The position numbers and the translations under genes are program-made. The notes beneath the pieces were generated by a model. That model searched no databases, had not been told where the DNA came from, and was given only the letters and a program-made list of their open reading frames with translations. This document shows positions 14,662-24,045 of a stretch of 50,057 nucleotides of DNA, one piece after another. This DNA comes from Terriglobales bacterium. Its GTDB lineage: Bacteria > Acidobacteriota > Terriglobia > Terriglobales > Acidobacteriaceae. The stretch spans positions 1 to 50,057 of the forward strand of contig DATMXP010000002.1 of NCBI GenBank assembly GCA_035561515.1, in the 5' to 3' direction. The stretch's first letter is position 1. Each line of letters opens with the position of its first letter.

Positions 14662-17600
14662 TTAGAAGGTGAACTTCACGGAGAAGCGTCCCGAGAAACC
14701 AGGATTGAAGATGGCGGCCTTCTTGTAGCGGTAGTCAAGCGCGCCAGAACCGAACGCGTTGACCATCGACTGCCAATCAAAGCCCTGATCGAGATTCACG
14801 TCCTGGAGGTTAATACCGTAAGAGTCGGAGAGATCCTCACGGTTGTAACGATCCCACGTGAACATGGAGGTCTTCTGGTTGAACAGGTTGAGCATGTTGA
14901 ACTCGAACCGGAGCGACTTGCCTTCACCCACCTTCACGTTGTGAGCAACGAGGAGATCGGTCTGGCTGAACGTCGGTGTACGGCCAAGATCACCGCGGCC
15001 TTCCACGTAGATCGGAATGCCGTTGGATGAGACAACCTGTGTTGTGACGGGTGTGCCGCTCATCACGCGGAAGAATCCGCCGATTTCGGTCCCGAACTTA
15101 AACTGTTTGGCGCCGTAGAACTTAAGCACGTGCGGACGGTCCGTGGGCAGGCGACCGAACAGGCCATCGTTGCCGTGGGCGTCGTAAAGTGCTTCGTCAA
15201 GGTCGAAGTAACGGTTGGCGTTGCCACCCGAACGGTAAACCTGACCGAAGAAGGTCTGATTTCCGGCGAAGGTGCTGAGTCCCGGAGGACGGATTTCATC
15301 CGTGCTCTGGAGACCGGAGTAGTTGCCGTACAGACGGCTGTAGACGTAGCTGATGTTACCCAGCCAGCCACCGCCGAAGCGCTTGTTCAACGACAGTTCC
15401 ATCGCGTCGTAGTCACGCTGAGCCTTCGGCTGAATGAAGGCGCAGCTACCAGCGACAGTGACGGTGCAGGTGGCGCCGGAAACCGGAGCGTATACATTGG
15501 TGCCTTCTCCGGGATTCCCGTAGCGGTACACTTCGTCGCCATTGGCGTCGAGTGCGCCCATGTCTTCAATGGTGCGGACCAGGTGGTTACGAACATACCG
15601 TCCGGTGAACACCATGTTGTTGAAGATTTCCCATTCCACGCCGGCGTTGATGGATTCCGTGCTCATCGGCTTCACATTGGGATCGAGATCTTCGAAACCA
15701 GGGAGACGACGATCGCGGTACTGGCCGGTGAGTAGGTTGGTACCAGGCATATTTTCGAGGTTGATGTTGTTCACGACGAGAGGATCGATCGTGTCGAGCG
15801 TGCGGTAGAACACGTGCCACAGATCGCCACCGAAGGTGCCGCGGGCCAGGTCGTACTTGGTCCAATCGTAGTAACGGCCCCATCCGCCGGAGATCTTCAC
15901 CTTGCCGTTGCCAAGCAGATCGTAGCTGGCACCGAGGCGAGGAGCAATCTTGTCGCCGAAGCCGAACTGGAACGCGTACTTGGCAATGTCCGGCCGGAAC
16001 GAGGGAATGGTTTCCTTCTCGAAACGAACGCCAGGATTCACGACCAAGCGGCCGATCTTCCAGGAATCCTGTACATAAATGTGGGTGATATTCGCGCCGG
16101 TGGTACCACGAGTCGCGAAGTCTTCCACGATGTAGTAGCCGTAAGCGCCGGTGGTGGTACCAGTGTTGCAACCCGCATAAGTGCAGGCCTGGTTCCAGTA
16201 GAGAGTAGTACGGCCCAACGGACCGAGAGCGCTGTCGTTAACGTTGTTAATGTTTTTCTGGGTTCCGACGCCGAACTTGAAGTTGTGCTGCCCGAGGAAC
16301 CGAGCGACTTGGCTCAGATCGGCCTGCACGTATGCACGAGTGGTTGTGTCATGAAGCACGCGTGCCGCAACAGCGGAAGCCGATCCGGTCGCCCCGGCGA
16401 GTTCGGACGGGAAGTTCGGAATGCCCGACGCTTGGTTACCCACGCGAGTTTGCCACAGAGCGTCGACGCCGGTGTCCTTGTAGTTCAAGAAGTAGCGGCC
16501 GCCTTTGACACTCAGGAGCGTGGAGTTCGTCAAGGTGAAGTCCAACTGTCCTGTAACGTTGTTCTCCGCCTGACTATAACCAAGGCGATTGTTCTGAACG
16601 CTGGCTTCCTTGCTCTGGTTGGTCCTCAAAACTCCAAAGCCGAGAAATGCGGGCAATGCGCCTCTGAGGTATTCCGGAGTGTAGAGGAAGCTGAAGTTCA
16701 TGCGGATACGCGAGGTGGGATCGAGCGACAGCTTACTGAACCAGTTCTGCTTAGTGAAGCTGCGGTCGAGGTTGCCGTTGGAGAACTGCGCCGGGGCGGT
16801 AATGTTTCCGGCGTCGTCGTACGTGGGCGTTACATCGGTGAACTGGTAGTTGTTACGCTGCGCCTGGAAGCGCGGCGAGAACGACGTGTAGAACCACATA
16901 CGGTTCTTCACGATAGGGCCACCGAAAGAGCCGCCGAGCTCGTGAATATCGAGCTTCTGCTTGGGATCCTGGAAGTACGCAACGTCCTTTGAGCCAATGA
17001 AATCAGCCGGAACGTTTGGATCGAGGATCAAACGCTCAGTCGGACCTGCGCTGATCTTATTGCCGGAGAAGAGGTAGTGGAATTCGCCGTGGAAGTCGTT
17101 ACCACCGGACTTGGTGATAGCGCTGACCACGCCGCCGAGTGCGCCACCGTACTCGGCATCAAGACCAGTCGTCTTAACCTGAACTTCCTGCAGGTAGTCG
17201 AACGTAGCGTTCTGGCGGCTGGAACCGTCGATTACGGACGTGGTGGAGACACCGTCGATGTAGTAGTTGTTTTCAGCGGCGGATGCACCGTTAATCTGGA
17301 ACCCGCCCTCAAGCTGGCCGGTGTTGACGGACGGAGCAAGAACTGCAACGCCCTGGAAGTTGCGTCCCTTGGGGAGACGATCCATTTCTTCCACCGTAAC
17401 GTTGGTCGCAACCATGTTGGTGCTGGTATCAATGAGGGGAGCCGCTTCGACGACTTCCACCTTCTGATCGACGCCACCAACCTTCAACTGGGCCTGCACG
17501 TTAATCGTCCTGCCGACCATGATTGCGACGTCGGGAACTTCATAACGGCTGAAGCCAGTCTTCTGGAAGAGGAGCGAATAGCGTCCCGGTTCCAGGTCGT

Positions 17601-17829
17601 TAGCATTGAAAGTACCGTCATTACGCGTTTTCGCGCTGAAGGTACGGTTGGTGTCCTTATTGGTGACGGTCACCGTGACATCAGGGACGACGGCACCGCT
17701 GGCATCTGTAACCACGCCAGTCACGTTGCCGAAGCGCTCCTGTCCAATCAGCGGCAGGCTGCCTATCACAAGAAACGCGCAAAGCAGTGAAAGCACTACT
17801 GCGCATTTCGTTGACGATAAACTCTTCAC
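14662..17829 (-). CDS. Oar-like TonB-dependent receptor with carboxypeptidase-regulatory domain
   Basis: A 1055-residue outer-membrane transporter. A signal peptide (about 1-29) is followed by a carboxypeptidase-regulatory-like beta-sandwich (about 33-115, FGNVTGVVTDASGAVVPDVT). Then come a plug domain (about 120-250, with YYIDGVSTT and LDAEYGGALGGVVSAITKSG) and a long beta-barrel ending in aromatic SGRFSVKFTF. The start is GTG at 17829 with AGGGGG upstream. Such receptors are greatly expanded in acidobacteria and are usually linked to import of plant- or microbe-derived oligomers. No SusD, TonB or substrate-processing gene is adjacent, so the substrate is unknown. It stands alone with its own terminator. 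Confidence 0.93.
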   Translation of the reverse strand: MKSLSSTKCAVVLSLLCAFLVIGSLPLIGQERFGNVTGVVTDASGAVVPDVTVTVTNKDTNRTFSAKTRNDGTFNANDLEPGRYSLLFQKTGFSRYEVPDVAIMVGRTINVQAQLKVGGVDQKVEVVEAAPLIDTSTNMVATNVTVEEMDRLPKGRNFQGVAVLAPSVNTGQLEGGFQINGASAAENNYYIDGVSTTSVIDGSSRQNATFDYLQEVQVKTTGLDAEYGGALGGVVSAITKSGGNDFHGEFHYLFSGNKISAGPTERLILDPNVPADFIGSKDVAYFQDPKQKLDIHELGGSFGGPIVKNRMWFYTSFSPRFQAQRNNYQFTDVTPTYDDAGNITAPAQFSNGNLDRSFTKQNWFSKLSLDPTSRIRMNFSFLYTPEYLRGALPAFLGFGVLRTNQSKEASVQNNRLGYSQAENNVTGQLDFTLTNSTLLSVKGGRYFLNYKDTGVDALWQTRVGNQASGIPNFPSELAGATGSASAVAARVLHDTTTRAYVQADLSQVARFLGQHNFKFGVGTQKNINNVNDSALGPLGRTTLYWNQACTYAGCNTGTTTGAYGYYIVEDFATRGTTGANITHIYVQDSWKIGRLVVNPGVRFEKETIPSFRPDIAKYAFQFGFGDKIAPRLGASYDLLGNGKVKISGGWGRYYDWTKYDLARGTFGGDLWHVFYRTLDTIDPLVVNNINLENMPGTNLLTGQYRDRRLPGFEDLDPNVKPMSTESINAGVEWEIFNNMVFTGRYVRNHLVRTIEDMGALDANGDEVYRYGNPGEGTNVYAPVSGATCTVTVAGSCAFIQPKAQRDYDAMELSLNKRFGGGWLGNISYVYSRLYGNYSGLQSTDEIRPPGLSTFAGNQTFFGQVYRSGGNANRYFDLDEALYDAHGNDGLFGRLPTDRPHVLKFYGAKQFKFGTEIGGFFRVMSGTPVTTQVVSSNGIPIYVEGRGDLGRTPTFSQTDLLVAHNVKVGEGKSLRFEFNMLNLFNQKTSMFTWDRYNREDLSDSYGINLQDVNLDQGFDWQSMVNAFGSGALDYRYKKAAIFNPGFSGRFSVKFTF

Positions 17830-18376
17830 GTGTGTAACCCCCTAGTTAATTACGTCAGATTTGTGGGACGAACCCACTGGTGAGGCTCTGTGCTACTGGG
17901 ATTAAGGAAGGCATTCTGCTGGCCAGCATTCAAAAATCGAGGGTAGGTAATGCATTCAATGCTTTACGGAGTTTGTTCGTTTGATGAGCAGGAGTTCTGT
18001 ATGACTTTCTGGAAAGTGGGACGAAAGTCTATGAATTTTTCAATTTTTGGCCGTATTTTTACGAGGTTGTCGTTCTGTGAAGCGACACAAGTGTCAACGA
18101 AGGGATGAATATGCTCGATGCCGTGGCATAACGAACCTGAGACGTGACGTGATGTGAGAAATGGGGGATGAGGAAAATAGAAGTGGCAGTAACATCTGCG
18201 TTACCCGCCCACACTAGCTGTACGTTCATCACTCGACATCAAAACAATGGGCGCAAGATGAAGGACATCCGTAGTGTTAAGGCGAAACGAGGTTTCATGG
18301 GATGAAGCGATAAATCGGAGGATGAAGCAGGAGAGTAGAGAAACGGCGGACGGTTTCGTCCGCCGTATGGAGCAGA
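17830..18376. other. 547-bp intergenic region between TonB receptor and aspS
   Basis: No convincing gene is seen. It contains the receptor's leader on the minus strand, a 10-bp direct repeat GTGGGACGAA (17863-17872 and 18016-18025), a GACAC-AA-GTGTC dyad (18084-18095), three copies of ATGAAG in its right part, and the aspS terminator. A 34-codon frame from 18001 has an AGGAG at good distance but no further support. Confidence 0.5.
18343..18366 (-). terminator. Terminator hairpin of aspS
   Basis: A perfect 10-bp stem ACGGCGGACG/CGTCCGCCGT with a 4-nt loop is located 11 bp after the aspS stop. On the minus strand it is followed by TTTCTCT, a weak but plausible U-tract. Confidence 0.8.
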
Positions 18377-20203
18377 TTAGTTCCGAAGCTTGATGCTCAG
18401 GTCTTTCAGCTGCGCTTCATTGACCGGGGTAGGAGCATCGACCATCAAGTCCTTAGCCTGGGCTGTCTTCGGGAACGGGATGACCTCACGCAGAGAGTCT
18501 CCACCGACGAGGATCATCACAATGCGATCGAGACCGAGGGCAATGCCACCGTGCGGCGGCGTGCCATAAGTGAGTGCCTCGAGGAAGAACCCAAACCGTT
18601 GTTCGGCTTCTTCTCTTGTCATGCCCAGTGCCGAGAAGATCTGCGATTGGATATCTTGCCGGTGAATACGGATCGAGCCCGAGCCAAGTTCGGTGCCGTT
18701 CAGGACTACGTCATAAGCATTGGCGCGGACTGAGCCCGGATCGCTGGTGAGTTTGTCCATATCCTGTTCATGAGGCGATGTGAACGGATGATGCGCGGCG
18801 GCCCAGCGATTGTTTTCGTCGTCGCGTTCAAACATCGGAAAGTCAGTTACCCACAGGAAGTGATACGAACTGGCCTGCTTCCGATCGCCGGCAAATAACT
18901 TGTGCCTGTCCGCAAAGCGACGTGCAAGTTCGAGACGGAATTGCCCAGCTGCGGTGTAGACGGCGACGTCGTGCTGTTTGACTTCAGGCTTAATCCCGCC
19001 TTCTGATCTGTGTTCCGAAGGTATCGCGCTGCCGGCAACAAGCACAATCAGGTCGCCTTCTTCGGCTCCCGTCGCCTGCTTGATCTTCGCGGTTGCTTCG
19101 GGGAAGGACTTTTCAAGCCGTTTGAAGTCTTCGAACAGCTTCGCGTCTTTGCGGTCGCCGAAGAGGGGCTTCAGGTCATCGCGTTCCTTGCGCGAGAGGT
19201 CGCCAACTTTCGGAATCCGGATGGCCATCACTGGCTGTCCGTTATTGATCTTTAGCGTGTCGAGGTTTTCAGGCGCAAAGAATTCGCGGACATCTGTCAT
19301 GGCGGGTAGGCGGAGGTCAGGCTTGTCGGAGCCGTAAAGGCGCATTGCCTGGTCGTAGGTCATCTGCGGAAACGGCGTCGGGATGTCGACTCCCGCAACT
19401 TTAAACGCAGCCTTGAGAAAGCCTTCTACGACTTCGAACACACGCGCCTGGGTGGGAAAGCTCATCTCCAAGTCGATCTGTGTGAATTCGGGCTGACGGT
19501 CGGCGCGGAGGTCTTCGTCGCGGAAGCAGCGCACGATCTGGAAGTACTTGTCGAAGCCGGAGATCATCAGGATCTGTTTGAACAGCTGAGGCGACTGGGG
19601 CAATGCGTAGAACTGTCCCGGATGCACGCGGCTGGGGACCAGGTAGTCGCGAGCACCTTCTGGAGTGCTGCGAGTCATGAATGGTGTCTCAATTTCGAAG
19701 AAGCCCTGACTGGAAAGGTAATCACGAATCGCAAGCGCGACCTTGTGCCGCATCTCGATGTTGGCCTGCATCTTTTCGCGGCGCAGATCGATGTAGCGGT
19801 ATTTCAGACGCATTTCCTCGTTGGGTAACACGGTGTCGCCCGGCTGAAAGGGAAGCTGCTGGGACTCGTTGAGAATCTTGAGTTCGCTCGCGACCAACTC
19901 GATCTCGCCGGTGGGCAAGTTCTTGTTCACAGTCTGCGCATCGCGCTTGGTAACCGTGCCGGTTACGGCGACAACGAACTCATTGCGAAGTGTCTCCGCT
20001 TTTTCGTGCAGCGCCTGACTGGAGGCATCGAAGACGACCTGTGTGACACCGGTGCGGTCGCGAACGTCAATAAAGATGAGCTGGCCGAGGTCACGGCGTT
20101 TATTAACCCATCCCATGATGGTGGCTGTGGTACCTGCGTCAGCGGCGCGGAGTGCTCCGCACATATGAGTACGTTTAGTGTCACCGAGAAAATCGAGTTG
20201 CAC
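18377..20203 (-). CDS. aspS: Aspartyl-tRNA synthetase
   Basis: A 608-residue bacterial-type class II synthetase that charges tRNA-Asp (and tRNA-Asn if non-discriminating, which cannot be decided here). An N-terminal OB anticodon-binding fold (MGWVNKRRDLGQLIFIDVRD) is followed by motif 2 (FRDEDLRADRQPEFTQIDLE), the bacterial GAD insertion (about 290-430) and motif 3 (GGIALGLDRIVMIL). The GTG start at 20203 has AAGGA seven bases upstream. It lies 70 bp after the glycosyltransferase gene on the same strand. Confidence 0.97.
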   Translation of the reverse strand: MQLDFLGDTKRTHMCGALRAADAGTTATIMGWVNKRRDLGQLIFIDVRDRTGVTQVVFDASSQALHEKAETLRNEFVVAVTGTVTKRDAQTVNKNLPTGEIELVASELKILNESQQLPFQPGDTVLPNEEMRLKYRYIDLRREKMQANIEMRHKVALAIRDYLSSQGFFEIETPFMTRSTPEGARDYLVPSRVHPGQFYALPQSPQLFKQILMISGFDKYFQIVRCFRDEDLRADRQPEFTQIDLEMSFPTQARVFEVVEGFLKAAFKVAGVDIPTPFPQMTYDQAMRLYGSDKPDLRLPAMTDVREFFAPENLDTLKINNGQPVMAIRIPKVGDLSRKERDDLKPLFGDRKDAKLFEDFKRLEKSFPEATAKIKQATGAEEGDLIVLVAGSAIPSEHRSEGGIKPEVKQHDVAVYTAAGQFRLELARRFADRHKLFAGDRKQASSYHFLWVTDFPMFERDDENNRWAAAHHPFTSPHEQDMDKLTSDPGSVRANAYDVVLNGTELGSGSIRIHRQDIQSQIFSALGMTREEAEQRFGFFLEALTYGTPPHGGIALGLDRIVMILVGGDSLREVIPFPKTAQAKDLMVDAPTPVNEAQLKDLSIKLRN

Positions 20204-20273
20204 GGCTGGTTCCTTTGCGGTGATGTGATTAATCAGAATACAGGACGAGGCGCGTGACCGTCAGCAGTCTCGA

Positions 20274-21983
20274 TTACATCGTGGACGCAATCGCATCCGC
20301 TTCCTTGCGGGCATTTGCGTCATTGGGGTTCTTGGTCAGTTCGGCGCGAAAGTAGTCCAGAGCTTCGCGGGTGCGTCCCTGCTGCTTCAGCACGAGGCCA
20401 AGCATGTAACGCGGGCCAAGCAGGCGGCTGTCGGTGGCGATGGCGCGGCGGAATGCGGCTTCAGCAAAATCAAGGCGCCCGAGATGCATCTCGCATTGTC
20501 CGAGGTAGTAGAACGTACCGGCATCGCTGGCGTCGAGCGATGCTGCCCGGCGGAAGAAGTGCGCTGCTTCCGAGTACTTTTCCTCCTGGAACAGCGCGTA
20601 AGCCAGATTGTAGTTGGCCCAATAAAAGCTCGGGTTGCGATCGAGTATCCTCGCGTACAGGGCCGTGGCTTGGCGGAGCATTCCACGTCTCTGTGTCTCG
20701 TTGGCGAGATTGTTAAGCGCCAGGTTGTTATTCGGCGCGATGTTCACCCCCCGACTGTAGAGAACGAGATTGTCAGCCCAGTAGAGTGACTGCCAAATCG
20801 TCAGACAGAGGAAGACGGCCGCGACAGCGGCTGTAACCATCCACAGTGTTCGGGACGACTTCAGCCGCGTAATAGCGATTGCCACCAGCAGGGCAAATCC
20901 GATCGAGGGAACGTACAGATAGCGGTCGTGGGCGATCTCTCCATCGAAAAAGAACGTGAAATTCAGCAGTGGTAAAAGCGGCAGGACAAGCAGCACCGAG
21001 GCGAAGGCAACAAGGCGGTCGCGCGTCTTCCACCACCAGAAAAACAAACCCGTTGCGGCGACAATCACTGCGAGCAACGGAATCCAGAAATGATGAAGGT
21101 CCGGACTGGTGACGTACGGCGTGTCGTAAAAGGCGCTCAGGCCAACTGGGACCACGAGCATCTTCAGATAGAACCAAAGCACCGACGGGATCGTGAGCAG
21201 GTTGACGCGCAGACTTAACTCATGGAGTGGATGAGATAGTCCATTAAGCGCAACGTAGCGCAATCCGAGATACGCCATCGTGACGGCAACGTAAGGGAAT
21301 GTCGGAACCAGGGACGTCCAGAAGCGCGCTGCGATGGTCGGACGGTCTTCGCGTGGGTTAAGCCAGCAATAGGCGAAGATCAGCGGCAGCATCAAGACAG
21401 ATGTTTCTTTCGAGAAAATGGCGAGCGCAAATAGCAGCAGTGACCAAGCGCGCGCATTGTTCTTGCCTTCCCGCCAATTGAGGAAACCGAGAAACGCCCC
21501 AAGCAACAGAACCGCGAACAGGGATTCGGTGACTCCGGAGACCCACGCAACGGCTTCAATGTGCGCCGGATGAAGCCCGAAGACGAGGGCGGCGATGAAG
21601 GCGATATCTTCGCGGGAACTCAACCGGCGCGCCAGGCGAAAAACCATGAACGTAGCGAGCAAGTGGAACAAGACAGTCGTGAGATGCCAGCCGAGCGGAT
21701 GAAACTCGAAGAGCGCATGGTTGATGCGCATCCACAGCATAAATATAGGCCGATAGTAATTTCCGACTGCATTCGGATTGATATGCGCCCAAACCTGCAT
21801 GTTGAAGTAATAGGGCACATACTTCCAATGCTCGATCAGTTGATTTCCGACGATCTGAGCTTCGTCGTCGTACACGAACTGAAATTGCAGGGTGCTGACG
21901 TAAGCAAGAAACGTCAGCCCGAGTACCGCGATGAGCGGAGTTGCGGGCGGAAGGCGGCGGACCTTGGGTTCGGAGTTCAGAAT
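20274..21983 (-). CDS. GT39-like membrane glycosyltransferase with C-terminal TPRs
   Basis: A polytopic GT-C protein resembling the TMTC/protein O-mannosyltransferase group: an early DD motif (FVYDDEAQIVGN), many TM helices, then about 170 residues of TPR repeats. The first standard start, GTG at 21875 (533 aa), would cut off TM1. The in-frame sequence upstream encodes PLIAVLGLTFLAYVSTLQFQ, the expected first helix ending at the DD motif. That extension contains no ATG, GTG or TTG before the in-frame TAG at 22002-22004. The coordinates given use ATT at 21983 (569 aa); CTG at 21980 is equally possible. Likely sugar transfer from a lipid-linked donor to proteins on the periplasmic side; the exact reaction is unknown. 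Confidence 0.75.
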   Translation of the reverse strand: MLNSEPKVRRLPPATPLIAVLGLTFLAYVSTLQFQFVYDDEAQIVGNQLIEHWKYVPYYFNMQVWAHINPNAVGNYYRPIFMLWMRINHALFEFHPLGWHLTTVLFHLLATFMVFRLARRLSSREDIAFIAALVFGLHPAHIEAVAWVSGVTESLFAVLLLGAFLGFLNWREGKNNARAWSLLLFALAIFSKETSVLMLPLIFAYCWLNPREDRPTIAARFWTSLVPTFPYVAVTMAYLGLRYVALNGLSHPLHELSLRVNLLTIPSVLWFYLKMLVVPVGLSAFYDTPYVTSPDLHHFWIPLLAVIVAATGLFFWWWKTRDRLVAFASVLLVLPLLPLLNFTFFFDGEIAHDRYLYVPSIGFALLVAIAITRLKSSRTLWMVTAAVAAVFLCLTIWQSLYWADNLVLYSRGVNIAPNNNLALNNLANETQRRGMLRQATALYARILDRNPSFYWANYNLAYALFQEEKYSEAAHFFRRAASLDASDAGTFYYLGQCEMHLGRLDFAEAAFRRAIATDSRLLGPRYMLGLVLKQQGRTREALDYFRAELTKNPNDANARKEADAIASTM

Positions 21984-22002
21984 GCTAGCTATTGTAGCTA
22001 GC
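21984..22002. repeat. Perfect inverted repeat at gene junction
   Basis: GCTAGCTA (21984-21991), TTG, TAGCTAGC (21995-22002). The arms are perfect and end exactly at the stop codon of the upstream pseudo-receiver gene. In the minus-strand mRNA this is a hairpin between that stop codon and the probable start of the glycosyltransferase frame. Confidence 0.7.
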
Positions 22003-22394
22003 TATGCGGCATATGCTACTGACGTAAGTGTCTCTACCCGTGCCAAAAAGTATTCATCCGGTTCGGTCGTGAAAATGAGGGTAGGGCACTCGGTTGCCGG
22101 GAGTTCCTGGTCTGGATTGAAGATCATTGCGATCACCTGGCTTTCATCGGCTTCCTTGATCTCGTCGCAGAAGCGAGCGGCCTGTTCGCCGAAACCGTTC
22201 AGCGACACTACTACAAGCCCGTAACGATGGGGTGACCACTGCTCTCGGCCGGAGTCAATGTTATCGGCGGGGATGACCTTGTATCCGTTGCGAACGAGGG
22301 TACGGTTGTGGCGGTCGCGCGCAGTCGAGGGAGCTTCCACCAGGAGCACGTCACGTTTCTGACGAGCTGGTCGATGAGGGACAGGTCGAGTCAT
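22002..22394 (-). CDS. Pseudo-receiver-like protein
   Basis: A 130-residue protein with the alternating beta/alpha pattern of a response-regulator receiver (DVLLVEAPSTARDRHNRTLV, YGLVVVSLNG, QVIAMIFN). The acidic pair after beta-1 is replaced (VEAPS), and the phospho-acceptor Asp at the end of beta-3 is Ser (VVVSLNG). It is therefore unlikely to be phosphorylated. It has no output domain. The next gene lies downstream in the same frame. Function unknown; the fold assignment is by pattern only. Confidence 0.6.
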   Translation of the reverse strand: MTRPVPHRPARQKRDVLLVEAPSTARDRHNRTLVRNGYKVIPADNIDSGREQWSPHRYGLVVVSLNGFGEQAARFCDEIKEADESQVIAMIFNPDQELPATECPTLIFTTEPDEYFLARVETLTSVAYAA

Positions 22395-22503
22395 TCGCTT
22401 TACATACAGACGCGACTACCCCTGTGGAAGTTGTCGTGTACTCTCTGAATTCAGCAACAGCTCACGATTTTCCGGGGAAATAAGTACTCCACTTAGCCGA
22501 ATT

Positions 22504-24045
22504 CTAAGGTTTTACACCTGCTGCTGCGGGTGCGCCGGGCGGAGGCGGAATCGTAATGTCGATATTCGTAACCGCGCCCAAAGCTGCAAGCTGATTTCCG
22601 ATTTCCCCGGGATTCCCCACCACGAGAATCGCCAGCTGATCGGGATGCACATATTTCTGCGCCACGCGAAGAACATCAGCGACCGCAACCTTATCTATAG
22701 CTGCACGATACCGCTCAAGAAAATCAACAGGGTATCCATAGAATTCGTAGCGCATCTTTTCAGCGAGTACTTTCTGCTTCGAGTCGAAGTTGAAAACGAA
22801 GGAGTTCAGGATCGAGTCTTTCGCCCGCTTTAACTCTTCCGCCGTAGGCGGAGCGGCGATCAAATCCGCCAATTCCTTTTTCAGGGACTGGATAGATTTT
22901 GCGGTGGTTTCACTTTTCGTGCCGATACTGTACTGCTGAATGCCGAGGTGGTCCCAGGCAGAACCGACACCTCCGCCGACGGAGTAGGCCAGGCCCTGCT
23001 TCGTACGCAGATTGCTGAACAGGCGGGACGCAAAGCCTCCACTCAAAATCTCATTCATGACGGAAACGGCGAAGTAGTCCGGATTGTCGCGCCGAATCCC
23101 CAACGTGACCAACTGGACGGAGCTTTGGTCTACGTCTTCCTTGGCTATGAAGTAAATGCCAGGTTTAGCGGGTTGAAACTCGATGTTCGGATCGGTCGCC
23201 TTGGTACCCTTCGGCCAACTCTCAAAAGCCTTGCGGATGGCTGCTTCCATCTGTGCAGGGTCAAAATCGCCGTAAATACCCAGAATTGCATTCTCCGGGT
23301 GCATGAAACGCGCGTGCCAGTCGAGCAGGTCCTGGCGAGTGACAGCGAGGACCGTGGCGTACTCATCGATTCGAGCGTATGGATTGTCGGCGCCATAAGC
23401 CAGTTTCACCGACTCACGGCCGGCGATGTCATCGATATCGTCGTTGCGCCGCGAGATGGCTGCAAAGAGCTGTTTCTTAATCAGGTCGATTTTGTCGTCG
23501 CGAAACGCGGGTTCGAAGGTCAGTTCGCGGAAGGCGGAGAAAACCTGATCGAAATCGCCCTTCAGGCAGTTGAATGAAATGGACGTGGAATCGTCGGACG
23601 ACCCGGTTTCTATCTTCGCGGCACGGACCTCGAGGAAGTCATCGAGTTCGTCGCCAGTGCGCTGCTTCGATCCGCCGGTGCGCCAAACCGTTCCGTAGAT
23701 GTCCATCAAACCCGTCTTCTCTTTGGGTTCCACGCGAGAACCGCCACGGACGCGAAGAGTTCCGCCCACTACCGGCAATTCATGGTTTTCCTGCAGGAAT
23801 ACGACCATGCCGTTATTGAGGACGATCCGCCGGGGCTGCTGAGGCTCAAACTTGGGCAGGGGCGGGATGGCGATCCTGCTGACCTCGTTTTGCTGTGCCT
23901 TGGTTTGCGTGGGGGCCTGTTGGCTCTTCTTGGGAACCGGGGCAGGTTCCTTCGCCGTCTGCGACGCAGCAGTGCACAGGCCAATGGAAGACATCATCAG
24001 GAAGATTGCGAAGCTGCGAATGAGTCTGTTCATGGAGTCCTTCAT
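22504..24045 (-). CDS. M16 peptidase-family protein lacking the zinc site
   Basis: A 513-residue exported protein with two M16 (insulinase-like) halves. A signal peptide (MNRLIRSFAIFLMMSSIGLCTAASQ) is followed by a Gln/Pro/Lys linker and the family start RRIVLNNGMVVFLQENHELPVV. Where the HxxEH zinc motif belongs the sequence reads GLMDIYGTVWRTGG, so it is probably catalytically silent. The second half has the conserved GGFASRLFSNLRTKQGLAYSVGG. It overlaps the active M16 gene upstream by 4 bp (ATGA), which suggests an active/inactive heterodimer as known for some M16 pairs. ATG 24033 (AAGGA upstream) is an alternative start. Confidence 0.9.
   Translation of the reverse strand: MKDSMNRLIRSFAIFLMMSSIGLCTAASQTAKEPAPVPKKSQQAPTQTKAQQNEVSRIAIPPLPKFEPQQPRRIVLNNGMVVFLQENHELPVVGGTLRVRGGSRVEPKEKTGLMDIYGTVWRTGGSKQRTGDELDDFLEVRAAKIETGSSDDSTSISFNCLKGDFDQVFSAFRELTFEPAFRDDKIDLIKKQLFAAISRRNDDIDDIAGRESVKLAYGADNPYARIDEYATVLAVTRQDLLDWHARFMHPENAILGIYGDFDPAQMEAAIRKAFESWPKGTKATDPNIEFQPAKPGIYFIAKEDVDQSSVQLVTLGIRRDNPDYFAVSVMNEILSGGFASRLFSNLRTKQGLAYSVGGGVGSAWDHLGIQQYSIGTKSETTAKSIQSLKKELADLIAAPPTAEELKRAKDSILNSFVFNFDSKQKVLAEKMRYEFYGYPVDFLERYRAAIDKVAVADVLRVAQKYVHPDQLAILVVGNPGEIGNQLAALGAVTNIDITIPPPPGAPAAAGVKP

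Noticed and set aside
15814..16992. 392-codon open frame antisense to the TonB receptor gene
   Set aside because: It is a shadow of the receptor's codon usage: no RBS, no recognisable domain, and the receptor on the other strand is unambiguous.
18001..18105. 34-codon frame with AGGAG upstream, in the gap between the TonB receptor and aspS
   Set aside because: The RBS spacing is good but the peptide shows no recognisable feature and the evidence is too thin for a gene call.
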